Below, piece after piece: positions 36,401-44,017 of a DNA stretch of 64,000 nucleotides. Origin of the DNA: Myxococcota bacterium (GTDB taxonomy: Bacteria; Myxococcota_A; UBA9160; UBA4427). The position numbers and the translations under genes are program-made. Where the stretch lies: positions 682,001 through 746,000 of the forward strand of contig JAWKRT010000001.1 in NCBI GenBank assembly GCA_041389495.1. Reading direction: 5' to 3'. The notes beneath the pieces were generated by a model. It did not search any database and was not told the origin of the DNA. It worked only from the letters and a program-made list of their open reading frames with translations. Within the stretch, counting starts at the first letter, position 1. The number at the start of each line of letters is the position of its first letter.

Positions 36401-38657
36401 ACTCGCCGTTCACCGATCCACCGGAGCCTCCGCGCGCGCTCGCCGACGCGTGGGTCTCGGCGTCGCCGAAGCCCTCGGCCTCGGCGCGCGCGACGGCGTC
36501 GCCGCCGTGCGGGGCCGCGCTGTAGGGCCTCGAGTTCGCCGTGCCGCCGGTCGCGGTCGCGCGCGCCTCGACGCGCTCGTCGCCCCGGTCGCGCGTGCTC
36601 GACTTCGCGGCGAGCCCCGTCGCGCGGACGAGCGAGGTCGCATTCGAGCTCGATGCGTCGGTACCGGTGCGTCCTCCCGCGCCGCCGCGCGCGTCGCCCG
36701 AGACGACGAGTCGGCGCGCGGTGGTCGCGGCGAGGTCGACGTCGATCGTCGCGCTGCCGCCGCTGCCCGTGAAGGGCGCGGCGTTGGAGTTGCTCCCGCC
36801 GGTCGCGAGCAGCGTCACGTCGAGCGAGCGCGCGGCGGTCGCGATGTCGCGCAGCGCGATGCGCGCGTTGCCCCCGCTCGCGGCCCCGACGTCCCCGGGG
36901 CCGCCTCCGGTTGCGCGCACGTCGAGCGAGGCGGCGCCCGTCGTGTCGAGTGCGATCGAGGTCGTCGCGGAGTCGAGCACGGCGTCCGCTCCCTTCGCGC
37001 CGGGCGCGAGGGGGCCGCTCGGCGACGGGGTGCCGTAGCGGCCGGCCTCGATCCAGATGGCTCCGACCAGGTCGGCACCGGTCGCCGACGACAGCTCGAA
37101 GTAGTCGACGTGCGCGTCGTTCGACGTGCCGTCGCCGCGGCCGCCCGCGGCGCGGAGCGTCGCGCGGAGCGCGCCGCCGCCCTCGTTCTCGGCGCGCAGC
37201 CCCGTCGTCGCCGCGCCGTACTCCGCCTGCACCCACTGCGAGAGGACGAGTTCTCCCGCGGTCGCACCGCCGACGAGGTCGTAGCCGCTCGCGGTCGACG
37301 TCCAGTCGTTCGTGAACACCTCGCGCGCGGAGGCGTACGCGTAGGCTCCTCCGGTCGAGACGGCGCGGGCGCGTGCCGCGCCGTCGTGCGACTGGGCGCT
37401 CGCGCGGATCTGCGACACGCCGGCGTTGCGCGCCTCGGCGTACGCGTCGCTCGATGCCGCGTCGGAGGCCGCCCCGCAGCCGGGGAGCACGCAGCGCGAC
37501 GACGCGGTGGCTTCCGCCTCGGCCGTGGCGTCGCCGTGCGCGACGGCGATCGCCCGCGCAGCGCCCTCGCCGCTCGGTCCGGCCGTGTAGCCCGGGGTGT
37601 ACCCGACGCTGGGGCCCGCGGTGGCGGAGGCCGACGCCGTAGCGTCGGCGAGGTCCTCGAAGGTCTCGGCGAACGCGAGCGCCACGGCGTCGCCGCCCGG
37701 CGCTCCGAGAGGGGACGTGCCGATCGGGACGGCGACCGAGCCCGCTCCGCCTCGCCCTCCGACCGCGTCCGCCTGGGCGCGTGCACGGCCGGTGAGGTTC
37801 GATGCCGTGGCCGAGGCGTCCGCACGCCCGCCGGCGGCGCCCGCCGGTGAGCGTCGCGCGTCGCCGCCCGTGCCGCCGACCGCCTGCGCGAAGAGCTCGA
37901 CGCTCGGGCCATCGACATGCTGCGTCAGGTGGCTCGACGCGGAGCCGCCGGATGCCGCGGTGCCGACGACGTGGACGCTGCCGGCCGCGCCGGGGATCGA
38001 GTCGCCGCTCCCCCCGTTCCCTGCGTACGCGCGCTGGATGAGCCGGAGGGCCCCGCTCGTCGAGCCCGTCACCGCGTCGTCGAGGTGCACGTCCGCGCCG
38101 CGGCCGCCGACCACGCCGCTGCCACCGCTGCCTCCGCGCGCCTCGCCGAGCAGGCTCACGAACTCGTGGGTCGTCGATTCGGCCCGGAGGCTCAGCGTCG
38201 CGCCGCCGCCGTCGCCGCCGTCGCCCCAGCCGTTCGTCGCGCCGCCCCGGCCGCCGCGAGCGGTCGCCGCGAGCGACACGACGCTGTCGCGCGCCGCGTC
38301 GACGACGATCGTCGCGGCGCCTCCGTCGCCCGCCGTGCTGCGCGCGGGGCCTCGCGCGTTGTCGGTGGCGCCGCCATCGCCCCCGGTCGCGGACTGCGTG
38401 AGCACGAGCGCGAGCGGCCCGGCACCGAGGTCGTCGCAGATCGCGGTCGCGTCCCCGCCGCGTCCGCCGTCGGCGCCGCGCGCACCCGGCGCGCCCGACG
38501 CACCCGTCGCGACGAGGTCGACGGTCTCGTAGGAGGAGGTCGCCATCGTCGGCGCGCCGCAGGCGTTTCGGACGTCCGGGATCGCGACGCCCTGCATCGC
38601 GGCGACGGGAAGGCAGGCGAGCGCTCGTGCGAGCGCGCGCGCGGTTCGTGTGCGCAT
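33408..38657 (-). CDS. giant Gly/Ala-rich PGRS-like repeat protein with PEP-CTERM sorting signal
   Basis: 1749 residues from ATG 38655-38657, behind a GGGGGGAA ribosome-binding sequence. The signal sequence is weak and basic (MRTRTARALARALACLPVAA). The body is low-complexity, rich in GGxGGxA and ASATA runs (GGRGGDATA, GGSGGSVNG). A longer motif recurs at least four times: LDDAVTGSTSGALRL, LYNAVDGETSGRLSLSQ, LRNAVSGSTTGSLTHRQ and LENAVDGETTGALALSQQ. A repeating beta-helix-like surface fibre is plausible. The last 400 residues are less repetitive and contain LELAFEQDDFRALGEL-like segments. The end is a textbook PEP-CTERM: LPEPGTG, a hydrophobic stretch, then PRRRTR. This predicts exosortase processing and export, though no exosortase is in the window. 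Function unknown. Confidence 0.88.
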   Translation of the reverse strand: MRTRTARALARALACLPVAAMQGVAIPDVRNACGAPTMATSSYETVDLVATGASGAPGARGADGGRGGDATAICDDLGAGPLALVLTQSATGGDGGATDNARGPARSTAGDGGAATIVVDAARDSVVSLAATARGGRGGATNGWGDGGDGGGATLSLRAESTTHEFVSLLGEARGGSGGSGVVGGRGADVHLDDAVTGSTSGALRLIQRAYAGNGGSGDSIPGAAGSVHVVGTAASGGSASSHLTQHVDGPSVELFAQAVGGTGGDARRSPAGAAGGRADASATASNLTGRARAQADAVGGRGGAGSVAVPIGTSPLGAPGGDAVALAFAETFEDLADATASASATAGPSVGYTPGYTAGPSGEGAARAIAVAHGDATAEAEATASSRCVLPGCGAASDAASSDAYAEARNAGVSQIRASAQSHDGAARARAVSTGGAYAYASAREVFTNDWTSTASGYDLVGGATAGELVLSQWVQAEYGAATTGLRAENEGGGALRATLRAAGGRGDGTSNDAHVDYFELSSATGADLVGAIWIEAGRYGTPSPSGPLAPGAKGADAVLDSATTSIALDTTGAASLDVRATGGGPGDVGAASGGNARIALRDIATAARSLDVTLLATGGSNSNAAPFTGSGGSATIDVDLAATTARRLVVSGDARGGAGGRTGTDASSSNATSLVRATGLAAKSSTRDRGDERVEARATATGGTANSRPYSAAPHGGDAVARAEAEGFGDAETHASASARGGSGGSVNGEFAAGGRGGDATASAVAIGHGAGSVTADVFIEGGLGGSASGSSRKRPVAGDGGTATLGRVFGSSDGGGDVSVSATVLGGIGGLAMPAPHGKGEAVHLYNAVDGETSGRLSLSQTARSGGSRARSLDSSSVLERTSDTAGLSLTASASTYDAVYIAGDAIARSTATNATGDAAAHAIARGGSSTGPGGGRGGSASASAFGESLGRGSVDVSAEAIGGDATSGTAGDATLGEVRGVSHGGGDVHVTGVLRAGYGVEEGRGRDAHLRNAVSGSTTGSLTHRQVAQGGGARFYGAPSSTVGGDASSWLDYTARERLASISLVAEAYGGTDPFRRGAGGDADADAHAVNATGDAHAKAIAIGGGPGTASRGSAHASATALARGDASARAEVGAHATFEASADAPRAPSATLGRVFAASLRGGDVDATAIVRDASGVVTGRRALENAVDGETTGALALSQQLFTAGRPVAPGDRAEIASTLARDEHRARSLDLHAVAVAVDPTREFALGSTPEAGIAWNPLGSVDAAGTHASARIHATTTSGSAAARALARGSRAFQAPGTAATDEASSGDASVEIELDASARRSGSVEIGARVGEADTAALRAAALDGLGVGAFGADAFGRLRAGNATSSSIGTAGAGGRAAVSDLAVAGDGDVWSASDAGPGGDASSRAIARTSGRRQSTSAARAIAGDAFHGWEFYGAEYRGLGGHAFADALAEGRGRVDASAWATAGAGLESGASAVARAAGARGTVFARADGSAVLVERLAFEVASDVAGNASVAARLGALDAPAASATPHEAAMSGVLRPSGTERAALDLRHPGLAAALADRGLDTVLAAVDLTVAPGDGAGRHLTTAIELAFEQDDFRALGELHLFLLDGDAEGREAAFDRVVLRVLRAESPLVERTLRTLGALEEAFDGEGIALGGGFDRPYDPLAPYDPHSPYFPFTAPPGDPLRVELAWSSRSAGWSFTGTVVIATTALPEPGTGALLAMGFLFVATAPRRRTR

Positions 38658-38802
38658 CGGTTCCCCCCGAGACGCGCCCCGTGCGCGAGGGCGCGGCAGG
38701 GGCGAGTGGTGGGCGATGCGGGCTTGTGGCAGGCGATTCGCGCGCGTGGGGTGTCATCGCCCGGCGCGCTCGGGCGTTCTCCGGAGCGCGTGTGGGCTTC
38801 GA

Positions 38803-39969
38803 CTAACGATCGGCCGCCAGCACGAGCGCCGACCCGTCCATCAGCGCGCCGGAGGTGACGACCGCGACCTCCGAGCGCGGCGCCTGGCGGGCGCCGCCGC
38901 GGCGCTGCACCTGGAGCACGGCCTCGGCGACGGTGTTCATGCCGTGCAGGTAGCCCTCGGAGAGGAGGCCGCCGTGCGTGTTGATCGGCAGACGCCCGGC
39001 GAGCGACGTCGCGCCGGAGCGCACGAAGGCGCCCGATTCGCCGCGCGCGCACAGGCCGAGGCCTTCGAGGCCCATCAGCACGGTGCTGCTGAAGCAGTCG
39101 TAGATCTCGGCGAGCTCGACGTCGGAGGCGGCGATGCCCGCCTGCGCGTAGAGGTCGTCGCGCAGCCAGGAGGTGTAGTTGCGCGTGTAGTCGTCCCACG
39201 CGAGGTGGTCGCCGATGTCGAGGCCGGCGCGCGGACCCGCGCGATAGGTGGCGCCCCGCACGACCGCCGGCGGGTGGCGCAGGTCGCGCGCGCGGTCGAG
39301 CGCGCTCACGACGACCGCGCACGCGCCGTCGACCTCGCGCGTGCAGTCGTTCGCGCGGAAGGGCTCGACGACGTACGCGCTCGCGAGGTGTTCCTCGCGC
39401 GTGATCGGCTTGCGTCGGATCGCGCGCTCGTTCGCCATCGCGTAGGCGCGCTGCGCGACGACGACGGCGGCGAGGTCCTCCTCGTCCTGGCCCGTCTCGA
39501 CGAGGAAGCGCCGCGCCCACATGGCGATGTACATGAGGTACGCCTCGTAGCCGATCGGGTAGCGGTACGGGCCGCCGAGGCCGGGGAAGTGCATCGCGCC
39601 GACGCGCGCGCCCGAGCGCCCGTTCATCGCGCGGAACACGACGACGTGGCGCGCCTGGCCGGTCGTGACGGCCTGCGCGGCGAGGCCGACGAGGTGGCAG
39701 GGCGCCTGCCCGCCGAGCGAGAGGTCGACGACGAGCCGCTGCGGACCGAGCGCGAGCGACGTCGCGACGGCGAGGCACGGCACCGAGTCGTCGTTCAGCA
39801 TGAAGCTCGCGATGCCGTCGACGTCGGCGGGCGCGAGGCCGGCGTCGGCGATCGCGGCGGCGCACGCCTCGCGCGCGAGTGCGAGCACGCTGCGCCCCGA
39901 GGCGTTCGAGAACTCCGTGTAGCCGACGCCCGTGATCGCGGCGCGCAGGCCGGTGCCGTTGCTAGGCAT
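38803..39969 (-). CDS. thiolase-superfamily lipid-transfer protein (Ltp2-like)
   Basis: 388 residues from ATG 39969, overlapping the DUF35 stop by 8 nt. The thiolase fold is clear: GLRAAITGVGYTEFS, LARXACXXAXXDAGL-type helices, DVELAEIYDCFSSTVLM and NTHGGLLSEGYLHGMNTVAEAV. The usual nucleophilic Cys of thiolases is missing: the loop reads LSLGGQAPCHLVGLAAQA, with Gly where Cys is expected and Cys91 shifted. LSEGYLHGMN and the neighbouring DUF35 protein are the signature of steroid and alkyl side-chain retro-aldolases such as Ltp2 with ChsH2. It probably cleaves or forms a C-C bond on an acyl-CoA rather than acting as a thiolase. Confidence 0.87.
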   Translation of the reverse strand: MPSNGTGLRAAITGVGYTEFSNASGRSVLALAREACAAAIADAGLAPADVDGIASFMLNDDSVPCLAVATSLALGPQRLVVDLSLGGQAPCHLVGLAAQAVTTGQARHVVVFRAMNGRSGARVGAMHFPGLGGPYRYPIGYEAYLMYIAMWARRFLVETGQDEEDLAAVVVAQRAYAMANERAIRRKPITREEHLASAYVVEPFRANDCTREVDGACAVVVSALDRARDLRHPPAVVRGATYRAGPRAGLDIGDHLAWDDYTRNYTSWLRDDLYAQAGIAASDVELAEIYDCFSSTVLMGLEGLGLCARGESGAFVRSGATSLAGRLPINTHGGLLSEGYLHGMNTVAEAVLQVQRRGGARQAPRSEVAVVTSGALMDGSALVLAADR

Positions 39970-40429
39970 GGGGCGCGGCCTCGGCTTGCGGCGTGAAGTA
40001 GAGCTCCGTCCACGCGGGCGTGGCATCCGCGTGCGGGTGGTCGCGGAACGCGGCGCGCAGGCGCAGACCGGCGGCGAGCCGTCCGTCCGCGCCCTCGATG
40101 CGCGCGAGCACGCGGCAGCCCTCGTCGAGCTCGACCGTGCCGACGGTGTACGGCGCGTCGGCCGCGAACGCGTCGGAGAAGGCGCGGTGCACGACGATCC
40201 ACGAGTAGAGCGCGCCCCGGCCGCTCGCGCGCTCGCGGCGCGACTCGGTCGCGCCGCAGTACGGGCACGCGACGAGCGGCGGGAAGCGGCGGCGGTCGCA
40301 CGCCGAGCAGCGCTCGAGCACGAGCTCGCGGCGCGAGAGCGCGTCCCAGAACGGCGCGGCGTCGGCGTCGATCCGCGGCGCCGGTCTCGCGGCCGCCGCG
40401 CCGGCCGCGGCGGGACGTCCGGATGTCAT
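39962..40429 (-). CDS. DUF35 OB-fold / zinc-ribbon acyl-CoA-binding protein
   Basis: 155 residues from ATG 40429, with GGAGGAAC upstream. The zinc ribbon is CSACDRRRFPPLVACPYC (two CxxC pairs, about residues 41-58), followed by an OB-fold with GALYSWIVVHRAF and YTVGTVELDEG. An N-terminal helix, APFWDALSRRELVLERC, is characteristic. DUF35 proteins pair with thiolase-like partners as a regulatory or binding subunit, and the downstream gene is exactly such a partner with an 8-nt overlap. The two probably form a complex. Confidence 0.93.
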   Translation of the reverse strand: MTSGRPAAAGAAAARPAPRIDADAAPFWDALSRRELVLERCSACDRRRFPPLVACPYCGATESRRERASGRGALYSWIVVHRAFSDAFAADAPYTVGTVELDEGCRVLARIEGADGRLAAGLRLRAAFRDHPHADATPAWTELYFTPQAEAAPHA

Positions 40430-40460
40430 CGCGTTCCTCCCCTCTGCCCGAGCGCGGCGC

Positions 40461-41279
40461 CTAGCATCCGCGGAAGCGCGGGTCGCGCTTGCTCGCGAAC
40501 GCGTCGAGCCCCTCGCGCGCGTCCTCGGACGTGAGGCAGTAGACGTTGTTGGTCTCGCGCTCGAGGCGCAGGCTCGCTTCGAGCGGGACGCGGTCCTCCC
40601 ACAGCGCGGCCATCGTCTGCTTCGCCTTCGCGATCGCGAGCGGGCTCTTGCGCGCGACCTCGCGCGCGAACGCGAGGCCCGCCTCGAGCAGCGCCTCGTC
40701 GTCGACGACGGAGGCGACGAGCCCCCAGTCCTTCGCCTCCTCGGCGGGCAGGAAGCGCCCCGAGAACACGAGCTCGGCCGCGCGCTGCCAGCCGATCATG
40801 CGCGGAAGCAGGCTCAGCACGCCGCCGCCGCCCATCTGCCCGAAGTTCTGGTGCGCGTCGCCGATGCGCGCCGAGCGCGCGGCGATGGCGAGGTCGCACG
40901 CGATCAGGAGCTCGAGCCCCCCGGCGGCGGTGACGCCGTTGACGAGCGCGACGGCCGGCACGCGCAGCCGCCGGAGCCGCCCGAAGACGCGGTGCAGCTC
41001 GGCCACGAAGTGCGGGAATGCGACCGGGTCGCGCTGCAGTGCGACGTACTTCTCGAGGTCGCCGCCCGCGCTGAAGGCGCGTCCCTCGCCGCGCACGAGC
41101 ACGCAGCGCACGCGCGCGTCCGCGTCGGCCTCGTCGAGCGCGGCGTCGAGGGCCTCGACCATCGCGAGATCGATCGCGTTCAGCTTGTCGGGCCGGTCGA
41201 GCGTCAGGAGCGCCGCGACGTCGTCGCCGCGCCCGGCCTCGACCAGCGGCAGATGCTCGACGCGGAGCAGGGCCGTCAT
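40461..41279 (-). CDS. enoyl-CoA hydratase/isomerase family protein
   Basis: 272 residues from ATG 41277-41279, overlapping the CoA-ligase stop (ATGA). Crotonase fold landmarks are LTLDRPDKLNAID, the oxyanion loop GRAFSAGGDL and AAGGLELLIACDLAIA, which supplies the first catalytic Glu (E123). The second Glu of true hydratases (GQPEXXLG) is replaced: the segment is IGDAHQNFGQMGGGG with His143. It may therefore act as an isomerase, dehydratase variant or hydrolase rather than a standard hydratase. It is not MenB, whose signature is absent. The DUF35 gene begins 31 bp downstream. Confidence 0.9.
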   Translation of the reverse strand: MTALLRVEHLPLVEAGRGDDVAALLTLDRPDKLNAIDLAMVEALDAALDEADADARVRCVLVRGEGRAFSAGGDLEKYVALQRDPVAFPHFVAELHRVFGRLRRLRVPAVALVNGVTAAGGLELLIACDLAIAARSARIGDAHQNFGQMGGGGVLSLLPRMIGWQRAAELVFSGRFLPAEEAKDWGLVASVVDDEALLEAGLAFAREVARKSPLAIAKAKQTMAALWEDRVPLEASLRLERETNNVYCLTSEDAREGLDAFASKRDPRFRGC

Positions 41280-42937
41280 CGCGCGCGCTCCGCCAGGAGC
41301 TCCTGGATGCGGAACTTCTGGATCTTGCCCGACGCGGTCGTCGGCAGCGCGTCGAAGCGCTCGAGCCGCTCGGGCAGCTTGTGCGTCGCGAGCCCGACGC
41401 CGCGCAGGCGCTCGACTGCGGTCGCGAGGTCGAGCTCGGCGCCGGCGCGCAGCACGACGCACGCGCAGCAGCGCTCGCCGAGCCGCGCGTCGGGCACGCC
41501 GACGATCGCGACGCGCTCGACCTCGTCGAACGCGAGCATCAGGTCCTCCACCTCGCGCGGCGCGATGTTGAGGCCGCCGCGGATCACGATGTCCTTGCGC
41601 CGCCCGACGATCGAGACGAAGCCCTGCGCGTCCGCCGTCGCGAGGTCGCCCGAGCGCACCCAGCCGTCGTCCGAGATCGTGCGCGCCTCGCGCTCGGGGT
41701 CGTCGAGGAAGCCCACGCACGTGTTCGGGCCGCGCGTGAAGATCTCGCCGGGCTCGCCCGGCGCGCAGCGCTTGCCGTCCTCGTCGCGCAGCTCGACCTC
41801 GACGTGGGCGAGTGGCGCGCCGTCGGTGTCGCGCTTGCGCGCGAGCGAGGTGTCGGCACGGTTCCACGTCGCGACGAGCACCTCGGTCGAGCCGTAGAGC
41901 CGCCGCACGTCGATGCCGACCTCGCGCGCCGCGGTGACGAGGTCGGGCGGCACGGGCGCGCCGCCGCAGCCGAAGCAGCGCAGCGACGCGAGCGGCCGCG
42001 CGGGAACGAGCGCGCGCGCGGCCTCCACCAGATCCTGCAGGAACGTCGTCGCCGCGAGCGTGTACGAGCAGCGGAAGCGCTCGACGAGCGCGAGCGCGAC
42101 GTCCGCGCTCCAGCGGTCCTGCAGCACGAGCGGGAGGCCGTGGTAGAGCGCCATGCGCAGCCCGTAGTTGAAGCCGGTCGAGTGCCCGACCGGCGACGGC
42201 ATCCACACGACGTCGTCGTCGCGCAGGCCCATGTCGCTCCACGCCGCGCGCACCGAGAAGTTGGTCGTCTCCTCGGTGTGCAGCACGGCCTTCGGCGCGG
42301 CCTCGGTGCCGGACGTGAAGATGACCTCGGAGAGCGCGTCGGCGCGCCCGCCGAGCGACGCCGCGTCCGCGGGCGCTCCCGCGCACGCGCGCGCGAAGCT
42401 CGCGTCGCCGGCCTCGACGGTGGCGTCGTCGCCGTCGAGGCCGGCCGCCGCGACGTGCCAGGCCGCGACGCCGGTCGCCGCGCGCACCTCGTCGACGAGC
42501 GGTGCGTAGGCGAAGCCGCGGTAGGTGACGGGCGTGACGATCGCGCGCGGCCGCGCGACGCGGAACACGTGCTCGAGCTCGTGGCGCCGGTAGCCCGGGA
42601 GCAGCGGGTTCAGCACGGCGCCGAGCGCCTGCACGGCGAGCGCGGCGACGACGGCTTCCACCTGATTGGGGAGCTGCACGGAGACGACGTGGCCCGCCTC
42701 GACGCCGCGCGCGCGCAGGTGCGCGGCGAGCGCGCGCGCCGCGTCGACGACGGCGGCGTAGGTGTGGGCGCGCGCGCCGTCGCGGTCGACGACGGCGAGC
42801 GCGTCGGGCCGCTCCGCCGCGTGCGCCGCGGCGCGGCTCCACAGCGTCGATGCATCCCAGAGGCCTGCGCGCCGCCAGGCCTCGGCGCGCTCCGCGCGCG
42901 CGCGATGCCGCGCGGCCGGCGCGTTCGGGGCGTCCAT
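41276..42937 (-). CDS. AMP-forming acyl-CoA synthetase/ligase
   Basis: 553 residues from ATG 42937, with GGAGGCAAGG upstream. ANL-superfamily motifs are VIFTSGTEAAPKAVLHTEE (ATP P-loop), YGSTEVLVATWN, SGDLATADAQGFVSIVGRRKD, IRGGLNIAPREVEDL and the C-terminal catalytic Lys in TASGKIQKFRIQELL. It activates a carboxylic acid as the acyl-CoA, possibly the entry step for this locus. It is the first of four leftward genes: ligase, crotonase homologue, DUF35, Ltp2-like. Its start faces the DapA-like gene across 144 bp. The natural acid is unknown. Confidence 0.93.
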   Translation of the reverse strand: MDAPNAPAARHRARAERAEAWRRAGLWDASTLWSRAAAHAAERPDALAVVDRDGARAHTYAAVVDAARALAAHLRARGVEAGHVVSVQLPNQVEAVVAALAVQALGAVLNPLLPGYRRHELEHVFRVARPRAIVTPVTYRGFAYAPLVDEVRAATGVAAWHVAAAGLDGDDATVEAGDASFARACAGAPADAASLGGRADALSEVIFTSGTEAAPKAVLHTEETTNFSVRAAWSDMGLRDDDVVWMPSPVGHSTGFNYGLRMALYHGLPLVLQDRWSADVALALVERFRCSYTLAATTFLQDLVEAARALVPARPLASLRCFGCGGAPVPPDLVTAAREVGIDVRRLYGSTEVLVATWNRADTSLARKRDTDGAPLAHVEVELRDEDGKRCAPGEPGEIFTRGPNTCVGFLDDPEREARTISDDGWVRSGDLATADAQGFVSIVGRRKDIVIRGGLNIAPREVEDLMLAFDEVERVAIVGVPDARLGERCCACVVLRAGAELDLATAVERLRGVGLATHKLPERLERFDALPTTASGKIQKFRIQELLAERAR

Positions 42938-43081
42938 CGTCCTTGCCTCCGCGGCGGCGCATCGCGCACGATGCGCGGGCCGCGCGAGTCTACGCGCCCG
43001 CGCCGGCGATCGGAACGCCCGCGTCGCACGGCACGCCGCGCGCCGTTCCCCACGGCTCGAAGACGGAAGGGAGCGCGATCC
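42938..43081. other. divergent control region of the CoA-ligase / DapA-like locus
   Basis: 144 bp between two divergent start codons, each with its own ribosome-binding sequence. It must hold both promoters and any operator. I cannot identify a convincing -10 or palindrome in it. Confidence 0.5.
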
Positions 43082-44017
43082 GTGACGCCCCGCATGCACG
43101 TCATGAGCATCACGCCCTTCGACGCGCGCGGCGCGCTCGACGAGGCGGCGCTCCGCGCCCACGTGCGCCGCCTCGCGGACGCCGGCATCGGCGTGTTCCT
43201 GGGGAGCTACGGGACGGGCGAGGGCAAGCTGCTGCGCGGCGACGAGGTGCGGCGGCTCTATGCCGTCGGTGTCGAGGCGAGCGACGGCCGCGTGCCCGTC
43301 GTCGCGGCCGCGCTCGGGCTCGGCGCGACCGACGACGTGGTCGAGCGCGCGCGCGAGGCGCGCGCGCTCGGCGTCGACGCGGTGCAGATCCACCCACCGC
43401 TCGCGGGCCCGGCGACGATCGCGCCGCGCGAGAACGAGATCGACGCCTACTACGACGCCGTGCTCGCCGCGCTCGACTTCCCGCTCGTGCTGAGCAACGA
43501 GGTCCTGATGGTCGGCTACGGGCTCGCGCCCGAGCGCATGTGCGCGCTCGCGGCGTCGCACGGCCAGGTGGTCGGCATCAACTGGACGGACCCCGACCCG
43601 TCGTCGCTCGCGCGCGTCGTGCGCGGCCTCGCGGACGCGGAGCGCGCGGTGCCGGTGCGCGTCGGACTCACGGCGCAGCTCCCGCTCGCGCTCGTGCTCG
43701 GGGCCGAGGGCCTCGTGAGCTTCGAGGCCAACGTCGTCCCCGCTCTGTGCGCCGACGTCGCGCGCGCCTTCGACGCGGGCGATCTCGCGGCGTTCCGCGC
43801 GCGCTTCGCGCGGCTGATGGACTGGAACCTGGCGCTCGGCCGCGCGATGACGCCGCGCTCCGTGAAGGCCGTGCTCGCCGCGCGCGGCGAGCCGGGCACG
43901 GCGCTGCGCGCGCCCTATCGCGCGCTCGACGGCGAGCTCGCGCACTGGCTCGAGCGCGACGTCGCGCGCATCGAGGCGGCGGGGGCGCGCGACGCGACCG
44001 AGGAGGGAACGCGATGA
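43082..44017 (+). CDS. DapA/NAL-fold protein lacking the Schiff-base lysine
   Basis: 311 residues from GTG 43082 (GGAAGGGAG upstream; ATG 43094 is an alternative). The TIM-barrel pattern of dihydrodipicolinate synthase is clear: MSITPFDARGALDEAAL, the GSYGTGEGKLL loop (canonical GTTGES) and RVPVVAAALGLGATDDVVE. Two key residues are changed. The lysine of the GIKE segment is Asn167 (VVGINWTDPD). The tyrosine of the LYN segment is Ser138 (LVLSNEVLM). The Arg that follows in DapA is also absent. It therefore cannot use the family's imine chemistry as known. Its ATGA overlap with the SnoaL-like gene indicates one operon. Function unknown. Confidence 0.87.
   Translation: MTPRMHVMSITPFDARGALDEAALRAHVRRLADAGIGVFLGSYGTGEGKLLRGDEVRRLYAVGVEASDGRVPVVAAALGLGATDDVVERAREARALGVDAVQIHPPLAGPATIAPRENEIDAYYDAVLAALDFPLVLSNEVLMVGYGLAPERMCALAASHGQVVGINWTDPDPSSLARVVRGLADAERAVPVRVGLTAQLPLALVLGAEGLVSFEANVVPALCADVARAFDAGDLAAFRARFARLMDWNLALGRAMTPRSVKAVLAARGEPGTALRAPYRALDGELAHWLERDVARIEAAGARDATEEGTR

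Noticed and set aside
30492..37850. A 2452-codon open frame on the plus strand opposite the DUF3604 gene, the SDR region and the giant repeat protein
   Set aside because: It crosses several genes with clear homology on either strand and its translation is Arg/Ala-rich low complexity. Long stop-free antisense frames are expected at this G+C.
33408..38657. CRISPR-like array suggested by regularly repeated GC-rich words
   Set aside because: The repeats are imperfect, in frame and codon-periodic; they come from Gly/Ala/Ser-rich protein repeats.
40461..41279. Crotonase homologue as the missing MenB
   Set aside because: It lacks MenB-specific segments, is 16 kb from the men operon and sits in a CoA-ligase operon.
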